From an uncultured Sulfitobacter sp. (lineage in GTDB: Bacteria; Pseudomonadota; Alphaproteobacteria; Rhodobacterales; Rhodobacteraceae), in contig NZ_CANMQS010000003.1 of NCBI RefSeq assembly GCF_947500075.1, forward strand, positions 372,001 through 436,000: 64,000 bases of DNA. The letters are read 5' to 3'. The notes under the pieces are model-generated. The model ran no database searches and was not told the DNA's origin. It was given only the letters and a program-made list of their open reading frames with translations. Shown here one piece after another: positions 24,362 through 33,144 of the stretch (within the stretch, counting starts at the first letter, position 1; each line of letters opens with the position of its first letter). Position numbers and translations under genes: made by a program.

Positions 24362-25090
24362 TCAACGGCACAGGCCCCAGCCGGTATGCTGTAGATGAAA
24401 ATGATCCGCATGCAGCCGGTTATACTCCGGCCCCAGTGTTACCCGAAACCACGTGCAGGAACTGTCCCGGATGTCCCGCAGGAAAGCTGCGCGCGCGTCT
24501 TGCCCTGTCCAGTGTTCAATCAGCCGGATCTGCCGCCCATCATCCAGCGTGACGCCGGCAATATCCACGGCATCGGCGGTGGCATGGGTGCTCATCCTTG
24601 GCGCGCCTGACCCGGTCGTCCGCATGGCCCGGCAATTGTAGCTGGACAGATGATTGATCCGGCGCACGCCAGTGCCCAGGTGTTCGCGCGCGGCAGGTTG
24701 TATGCCATAGCGGTCCCATGCCGCCAGCCTCAGCGCGGTCTGACAGCGCGTGTTCAACGGCTGCATGCGCGCGGTTGCCGTGCTCTGCAAAATGACCTGC
24801 GGGCGGATATGGCACTGCGCGCTTTCCTCCAGATCCGCAACCTTCTCAAAGATCGCACCCGTCTCTAACGCAGCCAAACAAGCCTGCGGATCGGCCAGCG
24901 CCCGCGCCATTTTCCACCGGGTCAACAGCGTCTCCGGCTGGGACAGATCAAACCCGACCAAAGGATTCCACGCTTCCGGCAGTGGGCTGCGCGGATGCAC
25001 CAGCGCCTGCCAGATGCCCACGCCCAGCACCACGAAAAACGCCGCCCAGCGCAGGACGGGGCGGCGTTTTCTGTTCGGTTCGGGCGTCAT
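24362..25090 (-). CDS. Extensin-like C-terminal domain protein
   Basis: 242 residues from ATG 25090 (a TTG two codons upstream is also in frame). An N-terminal membrane helix follows a basic start (PVLRWAAFFVVLGVGIWQAL), so the protein is anchored with its bulk in the periplasm. The C-terminal domain is that of bacterial extensin-like proteins (PF06904-type): CQTALRLAAWDRYGIQPAAREHLG, INHLSSYNCRAM, MSTHATADAVDIAGVTLDDG and RLHADHFHLQ, with conserved His and Cys as in D-Ala-D-Ala carboxypeptidase-like folds (STHA...ADAVDI and DHFH resemble VanY/MepA zinc sites). Function probably in peptidoglycan; not proven. It begins 6 bp after the ahcY stop on the same strand. Confidence 0.85.
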   Translation of the reverse strand: MTPEPNRKRRPVLRWAAFFVVLGVGIWQALVHPRSPLPEAWNPLVGFDLSQPETLLTRWKMARALADPQACLAALETGAIFEKVADLEESAQCHIRPQVILQSTATARMQPLNTRCQTALRLAAWDRYGIQPAAREHLGTGVRRINHLSSYNCRAMRTTGSGAPRMSTHATADAVDIAGVTLDDGRQIRLIEHWTGQDARAAFLRDIRDSSCTWFRVTLGPEYNRLHADHFHLQHTGWGLCR

Positions 25091-25096
25091 GCGCAA

Positions 25097-26485
25097 TCAG
25101 TAGCGGTAGTGTTCCGGCTTGAACGGACCGTCCGGGGACACGCCGATATAGGCCGCCTGCTCCGGGTCCATCTTGGTCAGCTTCACGCCGATCCGGTCCA
25201 GATGCAGCCGCGCGACCTTTTCATCCAGATGCTTGGGCAGGATGTAGACGTCGTTCTTGTACTCATCGCCCTTGGTCCACAGTTCCATCTGCGCCAGCAC
25301 CTGATTGGTGAAGGAGGCGGACATCACAAACGACGGGTGGCCGGTGGCATTACCAAGGTTCAGCAAACGCCCCTCAGACAGCAGGATCAGACGATTGCCA
25401 TTCGGCATCTCGATCATGTCCACCTGCTCTTTGATGTTGGTCCATTTGTGGTTCTTCAGGCTGGCGACCTGGATCTCATTGTCGAAGTGGCCGATGTTGC
25501 CGACAATCGCCATGTCCTTCATCTCACGCATGTGCTCGATGCGGATCACGTCCTTGTTGCCGGTGGTGGTGATGAAGATGTCAGCCGTGCCAACCACGTC
25601 TTCCAGCAGCACAACTTCAAACCCGTCCATCGCCGCCTGCAACGCGCAAATCGGGTCCACTTCGGTGACTTTCACCCGTGCACCCGCACCGGCCAGCGAC
25701 GCGGCCGATCCTTTGCCCACATCGCCATAGCCCATCACAACCGCAACCTTGCCAGCCATCATGGTGTCTGTCGCGCGGCGGATGCCGTCCACCAGCGATT
25801 CCTTGCAGCCGTATTTGTTGTCGAACTTCGACTTGGTCACGGAATCATTCACGTTGATCGCAGGGAACGGCAGCTGGCCCTGTTTCACCAGTTCATAGAG
25901 CCGGTGCACGCCCGTGGTGGTTTCCTCGGACACACCTTTGATCTGATCGCGCATCTTGGTGAACCAACCGGGGCTGGCTTCCATGCGCTTCTTGATCTGG
26001 GCCTTGATCGCGACTTCTTCCTCGGAAGACGGCACAGCAATCACATCTTCGCCCGCTTCAGCACGTGCACCCAACAGGATGTAGAGGGTCGCATCCCCAC
26101 CATCGTCGAGGATCAGGTTCGGGCCGTCATCAAACATGAACGACTTGTCCAGATAATCCCAATGCTCTTCCAGCGACTGGCCTTTGATCGCGAATACCGG
26201 AATGCCCGCTTCCGCAATCACCGCCGCCGCGTGGTCCTGGGTGGAGAAGATGTTGCACGACGCCCAGCGCACATCTGCGCCCAGCGCCACCAGCGTTTCA
26301 ATCAGAACCGCTGTCTGGATCGTCATATGCAGCGATCCGACAATGCGCGCGCCTTTCAGCGGCTGCGCTTCGCCGTATTCGGCGCGCAGGGCCATCAGGC
26401 CGGGCATTTCGGTTTCAGCAATATCCAGTTCCTTGCGGCCAAAAGCAGCAAGGTTGATGTCTTTTACGATATAGTCGTTGGCCAT
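25097..26485 (-). CDS. ahcY: Adenosylhomocysteinase
   Basis: 462 residues from ATG 26485 ([20 protein letters not shown]) with AAAGG before it. AhcY splits S-adenosylhomocysteine into adenosine and homocysteine, keeping methylation reactions free of product inhibition. Strong motifs are [75 protein letters not shown] (NAD site) and [12 protein letters not shown], ending in KPEHYRY. In Rhodobacter ahcY lies beside the regA-hvrA-hvrB cluster; here it is also near regA (1.7 kb), but hvrA and hvrB are absent. A small hairpin TAACAC-AAAG-GTGTTA lies in the leader around 26519-26534. Confidence 0.98.
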   Translation of the reverse strand: MANDYIVKDINLAAFGRKELDIAETEMPGLMALRAEYGEAQPLKGARIVGSLHMTIQTAVLIETLVALGADVRWASCNIFSTQDHAAAVIAEAGIPVFAIKGQSLEEHWDYLDKSFMFDDGPNLILDDGGDATLYILLGARAEAGEDVIAVPSSEEEVAIKAQIKKRMEASPGWFTKMRDQIKGVSEETTTGVHRLYELVKQGQLPFPAINVNDSVTKSKFDNKYGCKESLVDGIRRATDTMMAGKVAVVMGYGDVGKGSAASLAGAGARVKVTEVDPICALQAAMDGFEVVLLEDVVGTADIFITTTGNKDVIRIEHMREMKDMAIVGNIGHFDNEIQVASLKNHKWTNIKEQVDMIEMPNGNRLILLSEGRLLNLGNATGHPSFVMSASFTNQVLAQMELWTKGDEYKNDVYILPKHLDEKVARLHLDRIGVKLTKMDPEQAAYIGVSPDGPFKPEHYRY

Positions 26486-26573
26486 GACGCGCACCTTTCA
26501 AGAAGTGTTTGCGCGCCTCTAACACCTTTGTGTTAAAGCCTCAATGCGACAGTCGGTACGTGGTTTCGGGGTG

Positions 26574-26876
26574 TTAATCCGCTAGCGACGCCAACAGCGC
26601 CTCACGGGCCGCACCCACCAGCCAGTCATCGCCCTGCGCCAGAACGCAGGCCACGCCGTTGGCGTCAAAATGGACCTTGGTCCAGGTGCCGGTCCGGGGA
26701 GAGGCCCATATCTGCTGCTGCGCCTTGTTCGGTGCAGCAACGGGCTCTTCCCCGTACCAATCAATCAACGATGCTCTTAACTCAGGGCCTGGCATACAAA
26801 CGTCATTGGCCATAGCAGCTGTGGCCGTACTCATAAGGGTGCCGACTGTAAGCAGCGATAAAAAAACGCGCTTCAT
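26574..26876 (-). CDS. Small exported hypothetical protein
   Basis: 100 residues with a clear signal peptide (MKRVFLSLLTVGTLMSTATA, then AMAN) and a mature part of about 76 residues (CMPGPELRASLIDWYGEEPV, then QQQIWASPRTGTWTKVHFDANGVACVLAQG). It has two Cys that could form a disulfide. AGGAG lies seven bases before the ATG. The composition resembles small periplasmic proteins next to ahcY in other Rhodobacterales, but I recognise no family. It lies upstream of ahcY on the same strand with an 88-bp gap. Confidence 0.75.
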   Translation of the reverse strand: MKRVFLSLLTVGTLMSTATAAMANDVCMPGPELRASLIDWYGEEPVAAPNKAQQQIWASPRTGTWTKVHFDANGVACVLAQGDDWLVGAAREALLASLAD

Positions 26877-27013
26877 GTCAAACTCCTAACTCATTACTAA
26901 ACTCAATAAAAAAGGTACTCGTTACACAGATCGTATCGTCTCAATATGTATGTGTTCGTGTGGGTTCAGAAATGGTTCAATCTATTTTTGGTTAAATTTT
27001 CGGGAGGGGCTTC

Positions 27014-27610
27014 ATGGCCAAACAACCACGTGCCTGGCAGCGCATGTTATCAGGGCGCAGACTGGACCTACTGGACCCCACGCCCATGGATGTGGAGGTT
27101 GAGGACATTGCCCATGGCCTTGCCTTTGTCGCCCGGTGGAATGGTCAGACCCATGGCGACTATGCCTATTCCGTGGCGGAGCATTCTTTGCTGGTGGAAA
27201 CCCTGTTCAGCAGGCTGGAACCCAAAGCGCCCGCCAAGTGGCAGCTGGCGGCCCTTCTGCATGACGCGCCGGAGTATGTGATCGGGGATATGATCTCTCC
27301 GGTGAAGGCCGCTGTCGGGCCGGGGTATGGGGCGCTGGATGATCGGCTGACATCGGCCATCCACATCCGGTTCGGCCTGCCCGCAGCACTGCCTGTGAAG
27401 ATCAAGCGTCAGATCAAGAAAGCCGACCGGATCAGCGCCTGGATGGAAGCCATCCAGATCGCCGGCTTTGAAGAGGCTGAAGCGACCAAGTTTTTCGGCG
27501 CGCCGGATCCATCCGTGATGGAAGGTCTCTCCATCGTCCTGCGCCCCCCGGTTGAGACCCGCACTGCCTTCACCGCCCGTCATGCTGATCTGCTGGAGGC
27601 CTGCACATGA
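27014..27610 (+). CDS. HD-domain phosphohydrolase (YfbR-like)
   Basis: 198 residues from ATG 27014 with GGGAGGGG upstream. The HD superfamily metal ligands are visible: His in YSVAEHSLLVE, His-Asp in AALLHDAPEYVIGD, and a final Asp around KKADRISAWMEA. The order H...HD...D and the PEYVIGDMISPVK motif fit the YfbR-like 5'-nucleotidase/HD branch. Substrate unproven. It couples (ATGA) to a GNAT acetyltransferase gene downstream; the 137-bp AT-rich gap upstream, shared with a divergent gene, is the likely promoter. Confidence 0.88.
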   Translation: MAKQPRAWQRMLSGRRLDLLDPTPMDVEVEDIAHGLAFVARWNGQTHGDYAYSVAEHSLLVETLFSRLEPKAPAKWQLAALLHDAPEYVIGDMISPVKAAVGPGYGALDDRLTSAIHIRFGLPAALPVKIKRQIKKADRISAWMEAIQIAGFEEAEATKFFGAPDPSVMEGLSIVLRPPVETRTAFTARHADLLEACT

Positions 27611-28092
27611 TCACCGTCCGCCGTCCCATCCCGCTTGATCTGCCCGACATGGCACGGCTGTTGAATGAGATCATCGCCGAAGGCGGCACCACTGCCCTGA
27701 CCCGTCCGGTGACGGGCGATGATCTGGCGGAGTGGATGCAGTTCTGCGCTGACCGCAATGCGTGGCACGTCGCGGTCGATGCGCAGGAAAAGGTCGTGGG
27801 CTTTCAGTGGATCGAACCCGAAGACAGCCTGCCTGCCGAGGCCGCCAACATTGCCACCTTCGTGCAGATAGGCCAGACCGGGCTCGGCATTGGTTCAAAG
27901 CTGTTCGATGCGACCCGCAAAGCCGCCAAAGCGATGCGGTATGTCTGGATCAACGCCAACATCCGTGCCGACAATGAGGGCGGGCTGATCTACTATCAAA
28001 GTCGCGGATTTCAGGATTACGGCCGGATCGAAGGCTACGAGATGGCGAATGGTCAGATCGTCGACAAATGTCTCAAGCGCTACGATCTGTAG
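27607..28092 (+). CDS. GNAT-family N-acetyltransferase
   Basis: 161 residues: MITVRRPIPLDLPDMARLLNEII at the N-terminus, the central strand WHVAVDAQEKVVGFQWIEP, the acetyl-CoA loop region QIGQTGLGIGSKLFDATRKAAKAM (Q/RxxGxG/A: QTGLGIG) and NEGGLIYYQSRGFQDYGRIEGY near the end. Likely acetylates a small molecule or protein amino group; substrate unknown. Overlaps the HD-domain gene by 4 bp, so they are co-translated. Confidence 0.92.
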   Translation: MITVRRPIPLDLPDMARLLNEIIAEGGTTALTRPVTGDDLAEWMQFCADRNAWHVAVDAQEKVVGFQWIEPEDSLPAEAANIATFVQIGQTGLGIGSKLFDATRKAAKAMRYVWINANIRADNEGGLIYYQSRGFQDYGRIEGYEMANGQIVDKCLKRYDL

Positions 28093-28197
28093 GTCTTGGC
28101 TTTAGGTTTTGGTAATCTTTCCAAGCATCCCATGAACGCACCGCGCGTTAACGGTGTACAGGTTGTGTACAGCCCGTGACCCCCGATTTCCGGCAAT

Positions 28198-28749
28198 TTA
28201 CCGTGGCGACCGCTTCGCCAGAATCCGCTGCAATGTCCGCCGGTGCATGTTCAGCCGCCGCGCGGTTTCCGATACATTCCGGTCGCACAATTCATAGACC
28301 CGCTGGATGTGTTCCCACCGCACCCGGTCCGCGCTCATCGGGTTTTCGGGGGGTGGTGGCAGGTCATCGCCATTGGCCAAAAGCGCGTTGGTGATGTCGT
28401 TGGCATCCGCAGGTTTGGACAGGTAATCCGTGGCCCCGATCTTGACCGCCGCCACTGCCGTTGCAATGGCGCCGTACCCGGTCAGCACAACGACCCGCGC
28501 GTCCTCCCGCTTCTCCCGCAACACCTCCACCACGTCGAGGCCGTTGCCGTCTTCAAGCCGCAGATCAATTACCGCATAGGCGGGTGGCCGGGCCGTCGCG
28601 ATGGCGCTTCCCGCCGCGACGCTGTCCGCGGTTTCCACTTCAAATCCGCGTTTCTCCATGGCCTTGGCCAGACGCCGCAGAAACGGCTCATCATCATCCA
28701 CCAGAAGCAGCGAGCGATCCGCGCCCATCTCCGCCATTTCAGCCATCAT
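28198..28749 (-). CDS. regA: Global redox response regulator RegA/PrrA/ActR
   Basis: 183 residues, the standard RegA length. The receiver domain has the acidic pocket VDDDE (18-21), phosphoacceptor Asp62 in AVIDLRLEDG, Thr90 and Lys112 (LSKPAD). A Pro-rich hinge (DLPPPPENP) leads to a Fis-type HTH (DRNVSETARRLNMHRRTLQRILAKR), the strongly conserved RegA DNA-reading helix. Phosphorylated by RegB at low oxygen or reduced quinone pool, it controls respiration, CO2/N2 fixation and, where present, photosynthesis. Co-oriented with senC 80 bp upstream and divergent from regB, exactly as in Rhodobacter. Confidence 0.97.
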   Translation of the reverse strand: MMAEMAEMGADRSLLLVDDDEPFLRRLAKAMEKRGFEVETADSVAAGSAIATARPPAYAVIDLRLEDGNGLDVVEVLREKREDARVVVLTGYGAIATAVAAVKIGATDYLSKPADANDITNALLANGDDLPPPPENPMSADRVRWEHIQRVYELCDRNVSETARRLNMHRRTLQRILAKRSPR

Positions 28750-28829
28750 TCTTCGTCCCTATGTCTTTGATCCATGCGGATACTTACCCTGATATGGTGC
28801 AGTAGGGGTCCGGGTCAAATGCCGCGCTG

Positions 28830-29438
28830 TCAGACGTTATCCACAAAGCACCCGATCTTGTCCGCCAACTCCTGCGGCGGCACTTCGCGGCGGAAGTATT
28901 CGACAAAGCCCTCGTCGGGCATCACGAGGTAGCTGAAGGTCGAATGATCCACCAGATATTCGCCATCCACGTCCGGATGTGCCTTGTAATATGTACGATA
29001 CGCCTGGCTGGCCGCCTTCACCTGTTCTGGTGTGCCGGTCAGCCCGATCATCCTCGGGTGCATGACTTCCGCGAATTCCCCGACCACGTCCGGCGTGTCC
29101 CGCTTGGGGTCGATGCTGATAAAGACCGGCGTCACGCTTTGCCCGCGCTCCTCCATGATCTCCACCGCGGCGGCGTTGCGGTCAACGTCCAGCGGGCAGA
29201 CATCCGGGCAATAGGTATAGCCGAAATAGATCAACGTCGGTTCAGTGATGACATCCTTGTCCGTCACCGTCTCCCCGGCGCCGTTGACCAGTTCAAACGG
29301 CCCGCCCAGTTCACCGGCAACGGTGGACGAACGGCATTGGGCGTACTTGTCATCCCCCTGCCCCCCAAGGGTCATCCAACCAATGACACCCAGAAATACG
29401 ACGGCGACAGCAGCGGCGGCTATGGCAATGATTTTCAT
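28830..29438 (-). CDS. senC: SCO1/SenC (PrrC) copper chaperone
   Basis: 202 residues from ATG 29438. One N-terminal helix (MKIIAIAAAAVAVVFLGVIG) anchors a periplasmic thioredoxin-like domain with the copper/redox motif YCPDVCPLD (Cys77, Cys81) and the third ligand His in YLVDHSTFSYLV; FISIDPKRDTPDVVGEF and LTGTPEQVKAASQAYRTYY are also SCO hallmarks. It inserts Cu into CuA of cytochrome c oxidase and in Rhodobacter influences RegB signalling. Sits between regA and divergent regB with a 97-bp intergenic region to regB. Confidence 0.96.
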   Translation of the reverse strand: MKIIAIAAAAVAVVFLGVIGWMTLGGQGDDKYAQCRSSTVAGELGGPFELVNGAGETVTDKDVITEPTLIYFGYTYCPDVCPLDVDRNAAAVEIMEERGQSVTPVFISIDPKRDTPDVVGEFAEVMHPRMIGLTGTPEQVKAASQAYRTYYKAHPDVDGEYLVDHSTFSYLVMPDEGFVEYFRREVPPQELADKIGCFVDNV

Positions 29439-29535
29439 GGTCTCTCCTTGCGTGGACGTGCCCTTGTACGGGCGATATGGCACCCTTACGCTACATCACG
29501 GTTGGTGTAATGCCGAATAAACAAAAGGTGCGCAG

Positions 29536-30921
29536 ATGACGCAGGCGAATATCCGGCCCCTGTCCGGGCGGAAGCGGGCCAACTGGATCCGTCTGCGGAC
29601 CATGATTGTCCTGCGCTGGGTCGCGATCACCGGGCAGCTTGTGGCGATCACCGTGGCACAGCTGATCTACGGTCTACAGCTTGAACTGGGGCTGTGTTAC
29701 CTGGCCGTTGGCGCATCCGTGGTGGCGAACCTTGTGGCCACCTTTGTGTTTCCCGAGAACAAGCGATTGTCGGAGCGGGAAAATGCCTCTCTGGTGTTCT
29801 TTGATGTCGTCCAGCTGGGTGTCTTGCTGTTCCTCACGGGCGGGCTGCACAATCCTTTCGCGCTGTTGCTTCTGGGGCCGGTGACGATCACCGCTTCCGC
29901 GCTCAGCCTGCGATCGACGATTGTGCTGTGCACCACAACAATGGTGATCGTTTCCATTCTGGCCGTCGCGCATATTCCACTGACCACCCAAAGCGGTGAG
30001 GTGTTGCGCATTCCGGGATTGTTTGTCTTCGGTCACTGGGTCGGTCTGATCATCGCGATCCTGTTTACCAGCGCCTATTCATGGCGCGTCACGACCGAGA
30101 TCCACACCATGGGTGACGCATTGGCCGCCACGCAGATGGCGCTGGCGCGGGAACAGAAGCTGACCGATCTGGGCGGCGTTGTAGCGGCTGCGGCGCATGA
30201 GTTGGGCACACCGCTCGCGACGATCAAACTCGCCAGTGCAGAGCTGCTCAATGATCTCAAGGACCAACCTGATCTGGCAGAAGACGCGGCCCTGATCCGC
30301 GATCAGGCGGACCGGTGCCGGGTCATTCTTCATAACATGGGGCGCGCGGGCAAGGACGACGTGCTGTTGCGTCAGGCCCCTTTTGAAGCGGTGGTGATCG
30401 AGGCGGCGGAGCCGCATATGGATCGGGGCAAGACCGTCCTGATGGACATCGGGATGGACCCGCAGACCCGCAAGGAACAGCCCATCGTGCTGCGCAAGCC
30501 GGAGATCGTGCACGGGTTGCGCAACCTTGTGCAAAACGCTGTCGATTTCGCGGCAAGCGAGGTCTGGATCGAAACCCGCTGGTCAGAGACGGAGATTTCC
30601 CTGCGCATCGTCGATGACGGGCCGGGTTTTCCCTGGCAGGTGCTGGGCCGGATTGGCGATCCGTTTGTGCGTCAGCGCAGCCGCGCGCAGTCCGAAGGCA
30701 GCAGACCCGAATACGAGGGGATGGGGCTGGGTCTGTTCATCGCCAAGACGCTGCTTGAACGCTCCGGCGCGCAGCTGAGATTTGCCAATGGTCCCGAAGA
30801 CAGCCCCCAGCCCAACCGGACCGGCGCAGTGGTAGAAGTGACATGGCCAAGAGCGGCGCTGGTCGTTGAAACAAGCGAAAACAGGCAGGCGCTGGGCCAT
30901 AACCCACAGTTCAATCTGTAA
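29536..30921 (+). CDS. regB: Redox sensor histidine kinase RegB/PrrB/ActS
   Basis: 461 residues. Six transmembrane helices span about residues 25-182, with the quinone-site heptad GGLHNPF at 102-108. The H-box is AAAAHELGTPLATIKL with His221; the redox-active Cys of RegB is present as Cys261 in ADRCRVILHNMGRAGKDD. The ATPase domain has N-box NLVQNAVDFA, DDGPGFPW and GMGLGLFIAKTLL. It phosphorylates RegA when the quinone pool or Cys is reduced. Divergent from senC-regA. All sensor residues are intact, so the system should be functional. Confidence 0.97.
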   Translation: MTQANIRPLSGRKRANWIRLRTMIVLRWVAITGQLVAITVAQLIYGLQLELGLCYLAVGASVVANLVATFVFPENKRLSERENASLVFFDVVQLGVLLFLTGGLHNPFALLLLGPVTITASALSLRSTIVLCTTTMVIVSILAVAHIPLTTQSGEVLRIPGLFVFGHWVGLIIAILFTSAYSWRVTTEIHTMGDALAATQMALAREQKLTDLGGVVAAAAHELGTPLATIKLASAELLNDLKDQPDLAEDAALIRDQADRCRVILHNMGRAGKDDVLLRQAPFEAVVIEAAEPHMDRGKTVLMDIGMDPQTRKEQPIVLRKPEIVHGLRNLVQNAVDFAASEVWIETRWSETEISLRIVDDGPGFPWQVLGRIGDPFVRQRSRAQSEGSRPEYEGMGLGLFIAKTLLERSGAQLRFANGPEDSPQPNRTGAVVEVTWPRAALVVETSENRQALGHNPQFNL

Positions 30922-30936
30922 GAAATTCCGGCGTTA

Positions 30937-30951
30937 TTAAGAGCCTATTAA
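30937..30951. promoter_or_regulatory. Perfect CtrA binding box TTAA-N7-TTAA upstream of the PAS protein
   Basis: TTAAGAGCCTATTAA, followed by CC, matches the full CtrA consensus TTAA-N7-TTAAC. It lies 43 bp before the start of the PAS-domain gene and 16 bp after the regB stop, a sensible promoter position. Confidence 0.6.
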
Positions 30952-30993
30952 CCATGAGACCGCATTTTGAACGTAATACGGTTTTAGGGTTCG

Positions 30994-32517
30994 ATGGTGC
31001 AGATCTTGACAGACATACTTCTGGTAAGCGGCATTTCTGTTTTGACAGCGGCGCTTGCCCTTTGGTCCATTCAGCGCATTCCGGCGCGCCCTGTTGCGCA
31101 GCAGAACGGTTCAGCGGGGCCGGAGGCGGTCGCGCTGCTGTTTGAAAACGGCATCCTGCATCACGCCACCCAGACCGCCGCCCACACGCTTGAGATGGAA
31201 CCGGGCACCCATGACTGGGAGGATCTTTGGGATACGCTGGTTGGCAGATTCCCCAACTTCCCCCGCATGGCCCACAGCGGGTCGCGGGGCAGCCAGACCC
31301 TGGATGCGGTGGACGGGCAGGACCCCGAACAGGTCCGCATCCGCTGGCGGGGTGATCTGTGTTGGGTATCGCTGTCTTCCGTCCCGCCGGAACAGGCACA
31401 TACACCAGCCCAGCGCGCCGCTATCGGACATCTGGGAAATGCCGCCGCCAGCTCTCCCCATGCTGCATGGGCGGTTGATGGCGACGGCAACGTGATCTGG
31501 CAAAACGGGGCCTATTGCGCGCTGATCCAACGGCTCTTTCCGGATGAGGCACAACAATCCTTCTCGCCTTTTGAAACGCCTGATCCCGGCTCTGATCCGG
31601 TGCGCACCCAGCTCTTGCCACCGGATGGATCCCCCACCGAATGGTATGAAGTGACCTGCGAACCTGTGGGTGATGTGACCTATCTGCATGCCAAATGCGT
31701 AACCGCGCAATGTCAGGCAGAAGAGGCCAAACGCACCTTTGTCCAGACCCTCAGCAAGACCTTCGCACATCTGCCGACTGGCCTTGCCATATTTGACAGG
31801 AATGGACAGCTGGCGTTGTTCAACCCGGCGCTGGTTGATCTGACGGGCCTGTCGGCCGTGTTCCTGTCCGGACGGCCCACGATGATTTCCTTCTTTGATC
31901 AGCTGCGCGAACACAGGCGCATGCCGGAGCCGAAGAATTATGCCAGCTGGCGGGAAGAGATCGCCGATATGATCCTCGCTGCTGCCGATGGCCGTTATCA
32001 GGAAACATGGAGCCTTGAAGGCGGGCAGACGTTCAGTGTGCAGGGACGTCCGCACCCGGACGGGGCCACCGCCTTCCTGATTGAGGATATCAGCGCAGAG
32101 GTTCAGCTGACCCGGAACTTCCGGGCGGAGCTTGAACTGGGTCAGGCGCTGTTCGACAGTTTTGAAGAAGCGCTTGTTGTCTTCTCTCCTGCGGGTGTGC
32201 TGACCTTCAGCAATGATGCCTACCGCATCATGTGGGACCAGAACCCCGATGGCGCGTTTGCAGATGTCACCATCGCGGATGCCATCAGCGCCTGGCAGGA
32301 CAGAGCCGCGGCTGACGCGCCATGGCCTGTGATTGCCGATTTCGTCAGCGGTGCAGAGCATCATCAACATAAGGAAGTCACTTTGCCGCTCAAGGATGCC
32401 ACCACGCTGCGCTGCCGGATGCATGTGATCGCAACCGGCGCAAGACTGATCCGCTTTGATCGCAGTGATCCGCCCGCACAGCTGGCGCTTGAAAATGAAG
32501 CGACGCTGAGCGTCTGA
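30994..32517 (+). CDS. Membrane-anchored multi-PAS protein (DivL-like position, no kinase domain)
   Basis: 507 residues. An N-terminal helix (LTDILLVSGISVLTAALALW) is followed by three PAS-like modules: around 150-230 (AAWAVDGDGNVIWQNGAYC), 255-360 (LPTGLAIFDRNGQLALFNPA) and 375-490 (SFEEALVVFSPAGVLTFSND, NDAYRIMWDQNP). There is no H-box and no ATPase motif, so it is not a kinase by itself. Gene order (PAS protein, tsaE, sugar-phosphate uridylyltransferase, addB, addA, trxA) matches the divL neighbourhood known in other alphaproteobacteria, and a perfect CtrA box precedes it. Inference: a DivL-type regulator of the CckA-ChpT-CtrA pathway reduced to its PAS sensor part. Alternative: unrelated PAS adaptor for RegB. 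Confidence 0.72.
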   Translation: MVQILTDILLVSGISVLTAALALWSIQRIPARPVAQQNGSAGPEAVALLFENGILHHATQTAAHTLEMEPGTHDWEDLWDTLVGRFPNFPRMAHSGSRGSQTLDAVDGQDPEQVRIRWRGDLCWVSLSSVPPEQAHTPAQRAAIGHLGNAAASSPHAAWAVDGDGNVIWQNGAYCALIQRLFPDEAQQSFSPFETPDPGSDPVRTQLLPPDGSPTEWYEVTCEPVGDVTYLHAKCVTAQCQAEEAKRTFVQTLSKTFAHLPTGLAIFDRNGQLALFNPALVDLTGLSAVFLSGRPTMISFFDQLREHRRMPEPKNYASWREEIADMILAAADGRYQETWSLEGGQTFSVQGRPHPDGATAFLIEDISAEVQLTRNFRAELELGQALFDSFEEALVVFSPAGVLTFSNDAYRIMWDQNPDGAFADVTIADAISAWQDRAAADAPWPVIADFVSGAEHHQHKEVTLPLKDATTLRCRMHVIATGARLIRFDRSDPPAQLALENEATLSV

Positions 32518-32565
32518 CCGCGCTTTGCCCTTGAAGCCCCGGACCGGCACCGCCACGATAGGGCA

Positions 32566-33039
32566 ATGTCCGCGCCTCTCACCACATGCTCCTTCCACTC
32601 GGCTGAGGAAACCGCCCAAAGCGCCGCGCGTCTGGGTGCTGTGCTGGTGCCGGGAGACGTCATTTTGCTGACCGGTGATGTCGGCGCGGGGAAGACCCAT
32701 TTTGCCCGCGCTTTGATCCAGTCCCTGCTTGTTGAACCCGAAGACGTCCCCTCCCCCACGTTCACGCTTGTACAGACCTATGACACCTCGAAGGGGGAAA
32801 TCTGGCATGCCGATCTGTATCGCCTGACCAGCACGGCAGAGATTGAGGAGCTTGGCCTTTCAGACGCCTTTGAGAGCGCGATCTGCCTGATCGAATGGCC
32901 CGACCGGTTGGGGGATCTCCGCCCGGAGGATGCGCTTGATCTGACGCTGGCGCAGGCTGGGCAACAGGATGCGCGGCGACTGACTTGCAGGTGGGATAGC
33001 GACAGATGGGACGCGCGGGTAAAGGCATGGCTGACATGA
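32566..33039 (+). CDS. tsaE: tRNA threonylcarbamoyladenosine biosynthesis ATPase TsaE
   Basis: 157 residues. The P-loop ATPase of t6A synthesis that reactivates the TsaB-TsaD complex. Motifs are SAEETAQSAARLGAVLVPGDVILLTGDVGAGKTHFARAL (in pieces; P-loop 37-44), PSPTFTLVQTYDT and the conserved HADLYRL, then CLIEWPDRLGDLRPEDAL. Partner TsaD is encoded at 20.1 kb. Starts 48 bp after the PAS gene on the same strand. Confidence 0.96.
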   Translation: MSAPLTTCSFHSAEETAQSAARLGAVLVPGDVILLTGDVGAGKTHFARALIQSLLVEPEDVPSPTFTLVQTYDTSKGEIWHADLYRLTSTAEIEELGLSDAFESAICLIEWPDRLGDLRPEDALDLTLAQAGQQDARRLTCRWDSDRWDARVKAWLT

Positions 33040-33144
33040 GTTGCACTATCGCGTTTGACATATCTCCCCTATGGCCGACACCGCCCAATGGTGGACCTTC
33101 CCACGCAGGTCACCCGCTCAACTCCTTGCAAGGTCGAAGACGAG
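33040..33144 (+). pseudogene. Possible remnant of a deleted AmgK-type phosphotransferase gene
   Basis: In most relatives an aminoglycoside-phosphotransferase-like sugar kinase (AmgK) lies between tsaE and the uridylyltransferase gene. Here only 105 bp remain. One frame over 33071-33130 reads FPRRSPAQLLARSKTRC, which resembles the usual C-terminal ending of that family (P..SP..LA.LK..C). This fits an internal deletion that kept the last codons, but the match is short and from memory. Confidence 0.25.

Noticed and set aside
26486..26573. Known SAM-II or SAM/SAH riboswitch before ahcY
   Set aside because: The leader has a hairpin but I cannot match the conserved bases of either class.
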